Positions 10,763-21,129 of a DNA stretch of 64,000 bases are shown one piece after another. A program made the position numbers and the translations under genes. Position 1 is the first letter of the stretch. Every line of letters begins with the position of its first letter. Source of the stretch: Piscicola geometra (taxonomy: Eukaryota > Annelida > Clitellata > Hirudinida > Piscicolidae); NCBI GenBank assembly GCA_943735955.1, contig OX030968.1, positions 6,931,662 through 6,995,661 of the forward strand, written 5' to 3'. The notes below the pieces were generated by a model. The model saw nothing but the letters and a program-made list of their open reading frames with translations. It had not been told where the DNA came from and made no database searches.

Positions 10763-11118
10763 TAACTTCAATACTTTCATTTAAATAAATTTTTGAAATT
10801 TAAATCGTGTATTTTATTTTTTTTAATATTCTTTGACTTTTAAATAATACATTTAAAGAAATATTAGGACTATCAAGTTTGTACCAATGAACACGGCAGA
10901 GAAAATAAATAAAAAGAAATTTTTTTTCGGGAATGGATCGGGACAGGGTCAAAAAGTTTCAGGAACGGGTCGGGACCGAAAATTGAGTTGCGGGAACGGG
11001 ACGGGACGGGAATCAAATTTCTGATGACCCATCGGGAACAGGACGAGACGGTGAAAAACATTTCGGGAAGGGGCCTGGAATGAAAAATCATCCTTGTCCG
11101 ACCTTTAGTCAATATTGA

Positions 11119-11162
11119 TCTATTAGAGCGCTACCATCATCTCCCGAGATGTACGAATGCCA
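11119..11162 (+). mobile_element. RTE-like LINE, last bases of the 3' end
   Basis: AGAGCGCTACCATCATCTCC and GAATGCCA match the end of the LINE fragment at 14915-14962, just past its final codons. A very short 5'-truncated copy next to the end of hAT-B1. Confidence 0.6.
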
Positions 11163-11199
11163 GAGATAGATTTTTCAATGTCTACAATCTCTTTTCACG

Positions 11200-11540
11200 T
11201 TTAATCTTAGGCAACTTTTCATGTTCCATCTTATGCAACTATGACCATGCTACACATCCATGATTACAATAGGCTAATCAATCAGTTATTAATTATACTG
11301 CTTGCACATAATGTAACTGTAGTGCATCATCTAATTAAGGATTAAAAAATTTAAATATTTCTTAGAATCTTGAGGAAAAAATAGTAATACGTTATCTCCC
11401 AACTTTCTAAATATTCTTCTAAAAATCAGTTTTTGAATTATTATAAATTGAGAAGACAACTTTCTGAAACGAAACCAACATTCAAATGAGTTTATTAGAT
11501 GGGTGCATTAATTTAAAAAAATATATATACATTTATATAT
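11200..11540. repeat. Old repeat I, inverted copy of 2363-2740
   Basis: Shared features in inverse orientation include CTTGCACATAATGTAACTG against the TGTGTGCAAGTTG area, the GATGATGCA/TGCATCATC segment and the GAGATAACATT/ACGTTATCTCC segment. Confidence 0.5.
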
Positions 11541-11544
11541 CGCT

Positions 11545-11690
11545 CGTGGAAGAGACGAGAGCAATTTATCCTGAATTGTGTGAGCGTCATTGATGACAAA
11601 TAATCACTGTAAATGAGCTCAATAAATTCTTTGTGTATTCTTCTACACATGTTTAATCATTGTTGCGAATGGACTTTCAGCAAGTGTACA
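11545..11690 (-). mobile_element. Fragment of hAT family Q
   Basis: CTGAATTGTGTGAGCGTCAT and the ATGAGCTCAATAAATTC segment repeat at 63762-63830 in the same orientation, marking the same ZBED5-like hAT transposase region. A short truncated piece. Confidence 0.6.
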
Positions 11691-12269
11691 TTTTGAAAAT
11701 ATTTTTCATTATTTATTTGTTTATATCATTTCTTCTTTCTTCTAACCGAATTACTCGTTTTCTCTTGGGTTTTTTATAGTCTCAAGAAAAAATAACAATA
11801 ATTGAATTGGATTTTGGATTCTTTTCAAACCATTTATATATAAAATTTTGAAATATTTATTTTTGCAGTAGTTCATTGTCATGAATGTTCTGTACACGTT
11901 TTAGAGATCCGCTGTGGCTCAGGTTTTATTCGAAGCAACCGAGATAAGCGTTCTCACTAAAATTCATTCATAGTTTTCTGTTTTCTTTTTATGTGTATTC
12001 TCACAAAAAATAGCAAAACACATCAGGGTTATTTAAAAGACTTCTATTACTTCAATTTATTTTATTTATTTTTAAATATAGAGATTTCTATTGCGCAGTG
12101 TTATTGAAAATAGAAAAACTAAAAAACAAAAGTAAAAAAAACTGATTTCATATTTGAATTCGGCACCTTAAATATAATTATAATCAGTTGTAAAACTCGG
12201 TAAAAAAACTTTTCAAAGTCTTGTATAATTAATGGTGAACCAAAAATAATATTTGAATGAGTTATTGAA

Positions 12270-12560
12270 TGAGGTAGTTATTTGTGATAATTAAGTTGGA
12301 AAGTTGACTGAATGAATTGAATGGGATGATTGAAAGGGATAATTGAAAGATATAATTGAATTGGATAATTGAATGGGATAATTGAATGAGATAATTGAAT
12401 GGGATAATTGAATGGGGTAATTGAATGGGATAATTGAATGGGATAATTGAATGGGATAATTGAATGAGATAATTGAATGAGATAATTGAATGGGATAATT
12501 GAAATAGATAGTTGAATGGGTTTATGGAATAAGATAATTGTATGGCATTATTTAATGGAC
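12270..12560. repeat. 13-bp minisatellite GGGATAATTGAAT
   Basis: About 20 units with G/A variation. Since 13 is not a multiple of three, the open frame on the minus strand cycles through three phases and is an artefact. Confidence 0.85.
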
Positions 12561-12649
12561 AAAACAACGTCATCATCATCGCCTCAAAAGAAGCATATCG
12601 GAAAGTTATCCAGTTATCAAAAACCCGATTAAATAAATAAAAAAGTTTT

Positions 12650-12775
12650 TAGAGCATCATCAGCTTCCTTAGCAACATCATCATCATCATCAGCTTCCTT
12701 GTCATCATGATCATCATCATCATCAGCTTCCTTGTCATCATGATCATCATAATTTTCTTCATCTTCCCCATCATC
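12650..12775. repeat. CAT-rich microsatellite with 30-36-bp higher-order unit
   Basis: CATCAGCTTCCTTGTCATCA recurs with (ATC)n spacers, so a simple repeat is becoming a longer unit. Confidence 0.7.
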
Positions 12776-12937
12776 TTTTCACCTAAATCTACTTCTACTA
12801 TTCTCTTCTCATTACCGCCATCTTCGAAGCAACACATAACTAATCAAAATTCCATCTCCCATCTTAGCAGAGTCTGATGCCATGCTAATCAATACCAGGA
12901 ACATCATCTAAAATACTCATGCTAAGATAATAGCACT

Positions 12938-13141
12938 ATGTTAATATGGAAGGTTGTGCAGAGATGGATTGATAAAAGAAAAGAATTAAAAAAAGAGTGT
13001 GAGAGAGTAAAAGGTAGAATGATTGAAATTCCAATAAGTTTTGACTGGCAACCTGCCACTGCAATCAAATTGAAAGATGATTTTGAAGGCTGTTCTACTT
13101 TGATGATGATTGTAATCAAGTCCCTTGAACTATCAAGTTAG
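12938..13141 (+). CDS. Unrecognised coding-like fragment, 67 codons
   Basis: An open frame with ordinary, non-repetitive amino-acid usage: a basic helical start (WKVVQRWIDKRKELKKECER) followed by IPISFDWQPATAIKLKDDFEG. It looks more like protein than most frames in this window. It could be an exon of a host gene or of an unknown transposon. No splice sites, promoter or neighbouring exon could be tied to it, and it ends right at the start of a minisatellite. No function is proposed. Confidence 0.3.
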   Translation: MLIWKVVQRWIDKRKELKKECERVKGRMIEIPISFDWQPATAIKLKDDFEGCSTLMMIVIKSLELSS

Positions 13142-13142
13142 T

Positions 13143-13905
13143 TTAACTGTACTGGTCTGTACTATTATATACTTCACTGTATATATATTTACTTTAAGGT
13201 AATACAATGTACGAATGTGTAATTTAATGTACTGCTATGTAATAATATGTACTGTTCTGTATTAATATGTTCTGATATGTACTTTACTGTATTCTGCTTT
13301 ACAATCATGTTCTATAAAATCATGTGCTATACAATCATTTTCTATACAATCATGTGCTATACAATCATGTGCTATACAATCATTTTCTATACAATCATGT
13401 GCAATACAATCATGTGCTATACAATCATGTGCTATACAATCATGTGCTATACAATCATGTGCTATACAATCATTTTCTATACAATCATGTGCAATACAAT
13501 CATGTGCTATAAAATCATGTGCTATACAATCATGTGCTATACAATCATGTGCTATAAAATCATGTGCTATACAATCATGTGCTATACAATCATGTGCTAT
13601 AAAATCATGTGCTATACAATCATTTTCTATAAAATCATGGGCTATACAATCATTTTCTATACAATCATGTGCTGTACAATCATGTGCTATAAAATCATGT
13701 GCTATACAATCATGTGCTATACAATCATGTGCTACACAATCATGTGCTATACAATCATGTGCTATACAATCATGTGCTATACAATCATGTGCTATACAAT
13801 CATGTGCTACACAATCATGTGCTACACAATCATGTGCTATACAATCATGTGCTATACAATCATGTGCTATACAATCATGTGCTATACAATCATATGCTGA
13901 TATGT
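13143..13905. repeat. 15-bp minisatellite AATCATGTGCTATAC with degenerate flank
   Basis: About 39 units at 13300-13895, preceded by a looser TACTGTAATATGTACT-type array (13143-13300) related to the arrays at 14969 and 15463. The 217-codon open frame across it exists only because 15 is divisible by three. Confidence 0.9.
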
Positions 13906-13913
13906 CATTTATA

Positions 13914-14458
13914 TAGCTGTTCTTTCATATACGTTAGCTTTCGATTAACGCGTTAATCAATTAACGACCGTTAAAATTGTTAACGCTGTTTAATGTTCTA
14001 ACGCATTAAAAAAATTTACGCATTTAAAAATGTCAATGCATTTCATCAAAATGAGCTGTTTTTTGCTGTTTTGGCTACATCGTCAGCAAGTGAACACAAA
14101 CACTACTAATTAACTGTCAACAAACGAATGGGGAAAATTGCGTTTCATCAAAAAACTTTTCATTTTTTGAAGATTAGCAACAGAACTTCTAGGGGGTCAA
14201 AAACACTTGAAATTTTTAATAGTGTTACTTGCAGTTTGTCACTACACAAGAAATATCAAATTCAAAAGAGGATCTAGCCTATGTTATTCGTTTCCCACAC
14301 AGAGTTTCTTCCCAAGTTGGGGCAGAGAATGAATAATCGAAATATCAATAATTGTCACATCTCTAAAAAATTTTAATGTTTATAAAAAAAATGTAAGAGT
14401 TAAAGAAACTATATATAGGAAAAAAATCTTAAAAACTATACAGCCTTCACCAATTCTA
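13914..14458 (+). mobile_element. hAT-A3, 5' half
   Basis: It starts with a degenerate 5' end (TAGCTGTTCTTTCATATACG), then matches A5: GATTAACGCGTTAATCAATT, the GTCAGCAAGTGAACACAAAC block, and GAGAATGAATAATCGAAATA. It stops near the CTATACAGCCTTCACC segment, at or near the point where LINE sequence begins. The 3' half and any target duplication are lost. Confidence 0.75.
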
Positions 14459-14483
14459 ATTTTATGTAATTTTCTCTTCCTCT

Positions 14484-14956
14484 TTTCGGAGGAACACCTT
14501 CAGCAGCTGATGAATCGCTTTGCTCAGGCTTGCAGGGAATTCGGTTTGACCATCAGTATCAAGAAAACCAACACTATGGGTCAGGACATTCCTGTTCCAC
14601 CCTCAATCACAATCGACAATCAGGTGCTGGAGGCCACTGACAAGTTCACATACTTGGATTCCGTCATCACTAGCAGCCTATCCCTCGACATTGAGATTGA
14701 TAAGAGGCTTGCCAAAACAGCCAGCGTCATGGCCAGATTGAGCAAACGTGTATTTTTTGAACGCAGGCAACATCTGGAATCACGAAGGCAAAGAAGAAAA
14801 ATGAGGCAGCAGAATCGGGCTCTCGATCCTCCATCCGACTTCACCTGCAGCCGCTGCAGCAGAGACTGTCGATCCAGGATCGGTCTGCTGAGCCACTCTA
14901 GAAGCTGCCGTCAAAGAACACATCAGAGCGCTATCATCATCTCACGAGATGGATGA
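14484..14956 (+). pseudogene. RTE-like LINE ORF2, 3' part with internal deletion
   Basis: An open plus-strand stretch from EEHLQQLMNRFAQACREFGL (just after where the reverse-transcriptase YADD box would lie) through ISIKKTNTM, a thumb-like region (YLDSVITSSLSLDIEIDKRL), then a jump from KRVF to the very C-terminus, ALDPPSDFTCSRC and CRSRIGLLSHSRSC, a Cys/His knuckle typical of this LINE group. The segment between (LLYGSETW region) is deleted; a different copy at 46160 carries just that part. Reverse transcription is impossible from this copy. It joins hAT-A3 on the left and satellite on the right. Confidence 0.82.
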
Positions 14957-14968
14957 ATGCCAACAAAC

Positions 14969-15091
14969 AATTTAATTTACTGTACTGTGTTTTATTGTAC
15001 TGATATGTACTTTACTGTACTGTGTTTTACTGTAATATACTGTGTTTTACTGTACTGTACTGTGTTTTACTGTACTGATATTTACTTTACT
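14969..15091. repeat. TACTGTACTG-type minisatellite, block 1
   Basis: A mosaic of TACTGTACTGTGTTT and TACTGATATGTACTT units directly following the LINE 3' end. Confidence 0.75.
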
Positions 15092-15462
15092 CCAGTCTCG
15101 CTTTACGGCGAGAGCACAAACAAGAAGACAGCAGTTTACGGGTTATAAGTCCCTGCTCAATTGGCGTAGAGCTGGACGCCACGGATTGTCTTCAATGGTG
15201 GGAGGGACCCTCGCAGTCCCATGGTAACTACCGCCCGTCCTAAGCCGGGCAGCCCCCGGTCAATAAGGTGTTACCCTTCACGGCCTGCCTGTTTCAGTGG
15301 GTGCCTGGAGCTTAGAGCACAGCTCAACAAGCAGGCTGTTATCTTCACGCACCAAACAACTACAAATAAAAAAAGATGAGGATTCCAGCTCTCCGTATCT
15401 CAAGCTGGAACGTACGTACTATGCGCACTGGACTGAGTGATGACCTTCGTGAGATTGAAGAC
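15092..15462 (+). mobile_element. RTE-like LINE, 5' UTR and start of ORF
   Basis: GC-richer block ending in an ATG-initiated frame (15376-15462) that reads MRIPALRISSWNVRTMRTGL and onward to DLREIED. The SWNVRTM motif opens the endonuclease domain of RTE-like LINEs. The frame is cut by satellite after 29 codons. Upstream sequence (with GGGCAGCCCCCGGTCAATAA) is presumably the LINE 5' untranslated region. It lies downstream of a LINE 3' end in the same orientation, with satellite between. Confidence 0.75.
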
Positions 15463-15830
15463 CTGTACTGATATGTACTCTACTGTACTGATATGTACTT
15501 TACTGTACTGATATGTACTTCACTGTACTGTGTTTTACTGTATGGTACTGATATGTACTTTACTGTACTGTGTTTTACTGTACTGTACTGTGTTTTACTG
15601 TACTGTACTGTGTTTTACTGTACTGATATGTACTTCACTGTACTTTGTTTTACTGTATGGTACTGATATGTACTTTACTGTACTGTGTTTTACTGTACTG
15701 TACTGTGTTTTACTGTACTGATATGTACTTCACTGTACTTTGTTTTACTGTATGGTACTGATATGTACTTTACTGTTCTGTGTTTTTCTGTACTGATATT
15801 TACTCAAATGTATTGTGTTTTATTGAGGGC
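15463..15830. repeat. TACTGTACTG-type minisatellite, block 2
   Basis: Same units as block 1, organised in higher-order repeats of roughly 120-130 bp (TTTGTTTTACTGTATGG recurs). Open frames rich in CFTVL are artefacts. Confidence 0.8.
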
Positions 15831-15973
15831 TTGCAATCGATTAAAAAATTTAATCAACATTAACCCCATCAAACGAAAAATATTTAATTTTATTAAATAG
15901 TGTCATTTGTTATCAAGATTTTTTTTCATTAAAAAAAGAAAATTATAAAAATTGATTTTTTTAATTGTGTTAA

Positions 15974-16344
15974 CCCATAAATGCCCAATGATCCGAATTC
16001 GGACATGAAAATTTAGATACTATAATAAATTAAGTAATCATCAATAATTTTTTTGTGTCTGTTAGGTATTATAGATGCGTAAGTTACATTTTAGAATAAT
16101 ATTTGTTTAAATTGATGCTATAGTTTATTTACAGTCAATTTTAAAATCATGCGAATTAAACATTTTTTGTTTTAATTTTTGACCAAATAGAAAATAATAC
16201 GAAGCACAATTTATGCTTTAATTTTTTTCAAGTATATACTTTTAACCGTAAACAACACAATAAAAAAAGTTACATGCTTATAATTAAACCAGAATAGCTA
16301 AAAATTACATATAAATTAGTATGTCCGATATCGGATCAGTGGGC
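15974..16344. mobile_element. Element O, possible piggyBac-like MITE
   Basis: The left end follows TTAA: CCCATAAATGCCCAATGATC then CGAATTCGGAC. The right end TGTCCGATATCGGATCAGTG is its inverted counterpart. The outermost right bases are disturbed by hAT-B2, inserted at 16351. TTAA-CCC is the piggyBac signature, but the right TTAA is not seen. Confidence 0.45.
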
Positions 16345-16925
16345 TCTTACTAGAAGTCTGACCGGGTACCCGATCCGACCGGGCACTTGCGGGACTCCCG
16401 CGGGAACGGGAATAAAAATTATTTTCGGAACGGGAAAAGTCGGGAACCGGCAATAGGTTTTCGGGACGGGAACGGGAATCAATATTCAAATCGGGAACAA
16501 AAAAATCGGGAACGGGAATCAACTTTTAAATCGAAAACAGGAATCAACTTTTAAATCGGAAACGGGAAAAACGGGAATAAAAGTTATTGGGAGTGTATTC
16601 TTCAACAATTATACTTTAGCAAACTTCTAAGTATGGAAATCTCTATTCCATCAATACTCCATACTTAAAATAAGTATTAAATGCAATGGAAATGTGTAAT
16701 GAAGCCACCATTGCGTTCTCAATGTCAAAATCTCCAACATTACATTTGAAGTTGTTATAGCGAGTCAAAATATTAGGGAAATTAGAACAAATGGGTGATG
16801 ATAAAAACTTGTCAGATGAAATCAAACTGGTGAGTTATAATATTTTTATTTTATAAATTCATACTTTGAATTTGAATTATTAATTTCCAGTTAAATGCTC
16901 AGTTGATCATTTTGACTAAAAAAGA

Positions 16926-17113
16926 TGCTTATTAATAATAATAATGACGAGCATTATTATAGTGGCGTTTAACCCGAACGGGCGGGCTTCCAGGCCACTT
17001 AGGCGGCATATTTTCATTTCCGCCTTTGGGTTACTAGGGCATTGGTTGCACTTAAACCTAGGACCTTTCATTATTGGTCAAACCAAGAGTCTTTGCCGAC
17101 TCAACTACCCGTT
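16926..17113 (-). mobile_element. tRNA-derived SINE (family beta)
   Basis: On the minus strand: GGGTAGTTGAGTCGGC (A-box-like), GGTTTAAGTGCAACC (B-box-like), a tRNA-unrelated body with CGGAAATGAAAATATGC, and a 3' tail of (ATT)n. It interrupts hAT-B2 between blocks that are contiguous in B1 and B3 (AAAGATGC / CCATTGATC). Confidence 0.85.
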
Positions 17114-17606
17114 CACCCATTGATCTTATTCATATGGCAGCATTTCTGTTGCATCCCCCAGTATGAAAAAATAATATTTAAAAAGTTTGGGGTAGAAAAA
17201 AAATAAATACCAAGACTTTCATTAGAGAAAATTTAATTCCATTTTGTACAGCCAGACCAAGCTCCAGTGGGAGAAAAACAAAATGATGGTTATTTATACC
17301 CTATATGTTAGTTTTTATAACGTAAAAATTATAATACAATCTTTTACTATCAAATTATAGGAATGATTTTATTTTTGCAGTTGTGGAGAATAAGTATGTT
17401 GTCAAAAAACATATTTCTAACATTATTGAGGAATTAATAATAACACTGGAAAACATAAAATTTGCTATCAAAGGTTTTTCGATGGATTTAGTATAATTTT
17501 ATAGTGCTGAATCCAAAAATAATATTCTCTTTGTTCAATCAAGTCAACTTTTTTATCTATGGTTACGTGACCGTTTTCTTTATTTTCCATATATAAAGAA
17601 TATTTG

Positions 17607-18521
17607 GGATACTTTGGAAATCGTACTCGGAAGCATAGACAGAGCAATATAAAAACAGCTGATGGCAATATATTTTTATTTCTTGAATCAGCTGATTGTT
17701 GGTTTCTTACAATAATAAAAAGCGGCCATATTATTTTAGATTTCGGCAAACTATCCGAGGCGAGATTTATCGTAAAATGAACAATAACTGAGACTTCTTT
17801 TACTTCTTTTTTACATATTTTTTTTAAAGTTATATGATAGTTCACGATATATATTTCTGCAAACTATCTGAGGCGAGATATATCGTAAAATGAACAATAA
17901 ATTAGGCTTCTTTACTTCTACAAATAATTTTTTGAGTAATTAATAATAATTTTACTCAGTAACGTCAAATCAGGTATATATTTTGGCAAACTATCTGAGG
18001 GAGATATATCGTAAAATGAACAATAAAGAAGGCTTCTTTACTTCTTTTATGAATACTTTTTTGAGTAATTAATACTAATTTTATTCATAATGTCAAATCT
18101 GTTTACATTAAAATTATTTTAATTGATATTCCTATTTATATACATAAACAATAACAAAGTCCATCGTAATCGTAAAAAATAGATGAAACCACTTTATTTA
18201 ACTAAAAAATATTATAAAAATTCAGAAATATTATGCTAAATTGTTTAATAAAAAGTTTTAGCTTTATATTTTGGTCAGAGCAATAAAAGTCATCAGTAAA
18301 ATGTTTTACTAGTAATATTATAGAAGTCAAAAGATCTGCGTGGTTCTTAACTCTTTAAACTAAACTAATATGAAATTTTTTTTTAGTAATTTAAAGTATT
18401 TTATTTTGCCTGTTAGCAATACCGTTTTGTTACCACACAGCTATTTAAACATTGGAAATTTGTCTACGTCAATTGTTAATCTCATTTGCATAAATTATGA
18501 GTACGATTTCCAAACTAAACC
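17607..18521 (+). mobile_element. MITE E2, inside element D
   Basis: It begins GGATACTTTGGAAATCGTAC and ends with the inverted form GAGTACGATTTCCAAACTAA. GAATATTT flanks it (17598-17605 and 18522-18529). Three internal units of about 120 bp repeat around AAACTATCTGAGG and ATCGTAAAATGAACAATAA. Copy E1 lies at 21621. Confidence 0.78.
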
Positions 18522-18768
18522 GAATATTTAATGTTGTTTTTTAGCAATTTTTTATATTTCGGTAACTCAAATAGGTTATTTTTATTTATTTATTTAAAGT
18601 TTATTTGAATTTTAAGTAAATATATTTTCTATATTTAATAGATAAATGGAAAAAAAGCTAGATAGCATTGCCAAAACAACCCAGACGTTTTTTATTATAT
18701 ATGCTGTGAGTATACTCTACTTTCTAACAGGAATCTAGTGACTAATTTCATAAATATGCTTACCACAG

Positions 18769-19519
18769 CTATTTTAAATTCAAGCTTGGTGACCAAGATA
18801 AAAATTGGGCTCCACACATGGTGTCTAAGACATGTACAGAGAATCTGCGTCGTTGGAGCAAGATGAGTAGCTTAAAGTTTGGTATTCCTAATGACTGTTA
18901 TTTTTGTGCTGCTGATGTAAAAGGAATGAATAGAAATAACAGAAATATTCTTGAATATCCTGATCTGGAATCAGCGCGTCGTCCAGTTGCTCATTGCAAC
19001 GAAATTCCTGTACCTGTTCCCACTGAACTAGACAGTGAAAGTGATGAGAAAGACCTAGTGTACTGCTCAAATATTGCATCACCTTTGTGCAAGCTTGGAG
19101 TTTCGCAGTATGAGCCTAAAGATTGGAGGTTGTTTATTGACAGCAGCAAAAGATCATATGAATGCGTTCTATTACATAATGGTAACCAGTTTGCATCCAT
19201 ACCTATAGCTCATTCAACTACGTTGAAAGAGAAGCATGAAACAATAAAATATGTATTAGACAAAATATGTTATGAACAGCATAAATTGTTAGTTTGTGTT
19301 GACTTGAAAAAGGTAAACATGTTGTTGGGACAAAAGTCAGGTTTTACAAAATACCCATGCTATTTGTGCATGTGGGATAGTCGAGACAGAGCTCACCATT
19401 ACACACAGAAAGACTGGCCAATACGAGAAGAATTAGTACCACGAAAAATGAAAAATGTCATAAATTATCAACTAAGTATAAAAAATCATTTTCGAGTGGT
19501 TTTAAAACAGACTCTTTAA
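18769..19519 (+). pseudogene. Element D gene, uncharacterised repeat-associated protein family
   Basis: An open frame of about 250 codons after a likely splice acceptor (TTACCACAG, 18760-18768), starting YFKFKLGDQDKNWAPHMVSK. Further blocks: NDCYFCAADVKGMNRNNR, SARRPVAHCNEIPVPV, YEPKDWRLFIDSSKRSYE, LLHNGNQFASIPIAHS, and GFTKYPCYLCMWDSRDR. The Cys pairs CYFC and CYLC suggest zinc binding. From memory, full-length relatives occur in many copies in invertebrate genomes as uncharacterised proteins; I know of no tested function. This copy lacks an internal section after PVPVPTELD and all sequence after KNVIN. A preceding exon (ATG at 18645) is possible, but its reading phase does not join cleanly. 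Confidence 0.65.
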
Positions 19520-19724
19520 AAAATAGTAATATAAAAATATGAAAAAACCGCAACAAATGTCAGAGATTTTATTAAAAATTTTATTTTATAAAATTAAAAT
19601 AGCTTAAAAACTTGAGCTGATAAAAAAATACTGAAATCATTTCTGAAATCAGCAGCTAAAATTCTGTATAAATCAGTTTAAAAAGTTTAGACAGCAGAAA
19701 AAAATTTTTTTTTGCCTTGTGTAA

Positions 19725-20030
19725 TGAATGAGAGAAAAAATTCAGAAGAGAATGAATTGTACAAATATTCACAATTACGTCTCACCAAAATTAAAGATTA
19801 TAAATATGTTAAATCTATTGGAATAAAAAAAATTCCAATACTATAAGAAGTAGCCAAAATTTTGTTTATTATACCTACAAGTTCTATTCCATGTGAACGG
19901 AATTTGTCAACATGTGGTCGTTTAACTTCAGACCCAAGATCACCTAATTTGAAGGCTTAAACTTTTGACGGTTTAACCTGTTTTTAAAGCAATAAAGACT
20001 TTATTGCATTACTCAAAAACGATGACTAAC
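19725..20030 (+). pseudogene. hAT-B transposase C-terminus (copy B2)
   Basis: Plus-strand dimerisation region resumed after element D: ENELYKYSQLRLTKIKDYK, then a damaged KKIPIL block with a stop, PTSSIPCERNLSTCG, LTSDPRSPNLKA and a stop. The CERNLS core is better preserved than in B1. It is split from its upstream exon (around 16890-17440) by 2.3 kb of D. A mobilising enzyme could not be made from this copy. Confidence 0.75.
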
Positions 20031-21066
20031 TTCAATACTTTCATTTCAAAAATATTTGAAATTTAAATCGTGTTTTTTTATTTTGTTAAAAGAAATATTT
20101 TCTGACTTTCAAATATTGAACTTTAAAAAATGTTAGGACTAGCAAGTTTGGAACCGGTGAAAACGGGAGCAAAAATAAATAAATAAACAAAATTTGTGTT
20201 GTTGGAATGGATCGAAACCGGGTCAAAAAGTTTCGGAAACAGGTCGGGACCGGGAATCGAGTTGCGGGAACGGGACGGGACGAGAATCAAAATTCTGATG
20301 GTCCATCGGGAACGGGACGGAACAGGAAAACAAATTTCGGGAACGGGACGGGACGGGAAAACAAAATTCGAGAACGGGACGGAACAGGAAAACAAATTTC
20401 GGGAACGGGACGGGACGGGAAAACAAAATTCGAAAACGGGACGGTACCGGGAATGAAAAATCGTCCATGTCCGACCTCTAGCTCTTACGCAGTCATTTGC
20501 TTATAGTTTTATTCAAAACATTGGGTTACCACAAGATTTGAATTTTGATATCGAATTTTTTTTATGCCTGGATAAACTTGAAAAAACAACTTTGTTTTTG
20601 AAAAAAAATATTCTATGCAATTCTTGTGATCAGAATGTTTACTCAATAGCAATTGCAAGCATACAGCGCCTTAATTGACTGATTATAAGCCTAAATTATT
20701 AAGAGACAAAAGAATTCTCCAAACTAAGATGGAATTATGAATTTCAACTTTTTACATAGTATGGATCATGGGGTGGGCTCTGTCCAACAGCATTTCTTTA
20801 AATCGTATATCAGTTAGTGTTTGGAAAGATTTTGCGTTGAAATGAAAATAAATTCAGAAATGCTCCATCTCATCCTGTTTTTGAGATATCTTAGTTTAAC
20901 GATTATAATGGCCGTGTCTTTGATCACGCTGTTGGATTGTCCTATTTGAATTTTTTATGAGTTTATAAAATAATTAAATTTTATAAAGGCAATTTCAGCT
21001 TTTAAAACTAAAATTTATTTTGTTAATTCATATATTCATTATAAATCGACAATCCATGTGAACAAT

Positions 21067-21128
21067 CAATCAATCAATCAAATAGATTTCTATAGCGCTC
21101 TTTCTTCAAATTCAAGAACGCTCATGCT
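21067..21128 (-). mobile_element. LINE 3' tail with (TTGA)n end
   Basis: On the minus strand: GCGTTCTTGAATTTGAAGAA, AGAGCGCTATAGAAA, then (TTGA)n. The same tail follows identifiable LINE codons at 25267-25385. Confidence 0.65.
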
Positions 21129-21129
21129 G

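Larger units (their letters stand above)
8762..11107 (+). mobile_element. hAT-B1, left-truncated, split by FB-1
   Basis: It aligns along its length with the complete copies B2 (16351-20480) and B3 (52059-53599): CGGGAACGG-rich left subterminal zone, conserved exon blocks, transposase C-terminus, and CGGGACGGGA-rich right zone ending GTCCGACCTTTA. The outermost left bases are missing, so no target duplication is seen. FB-1 interrupts it at 9250-10207. Confidence 0.82.
17444..19721 (+). mobile_element. Element D, CAC...GTG DNA transposon inside hAT-B2
   Basis: B2 is interrupted between ATTAATAATAA and TAATGAATGAG, giving 3-bp duplications TAA (17441-17443, 19722-19724). The element starts CACTGGAAAACA and ends TTTGCCTTGTG; the ends are weakly inverted. 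CAC ends with a 3-bp target duplication recall the CACTA/CMC group, but that is inference. It holds a broken gene (18769-19519) and MITE E2. Confidence 0.65.
16351..20480 (+). mobile_element. hAT-B2, full-length with nested insertions
   Basis: Ends TAGAAGTCTGACC and (reverse complement) TAGAGGTCGGACA; perfect 8-bp duplications GCTCTTAC flank it (16343-16350, 20481-20488). Both ends carry G-rich subterminal repeats (GGGAACGGGA, GGGACGGGAC) over about 200 bp. It contains a SINE (16926-17113) and element D (17444-19721). Confidence 0.92.

Noticed and set aside
13247..13900. 217-codon open frame rich in YTIMC
   Set aside because: A product of the 15-bp satellite, which cannot introduce stops once one unit is open.
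17468..17845. 125-codon minus-strand frame
   Set aside because: Crosses the E2 terminal repeat boundary and its internal repeats; no known motif.
20123..20506. Overlapping open frames on both strands (GTGRDGK and PVPSRSR types)
   Set aside because: G-rich subterminal repeats of hAT-B2; the same frames recur in every B copy end.
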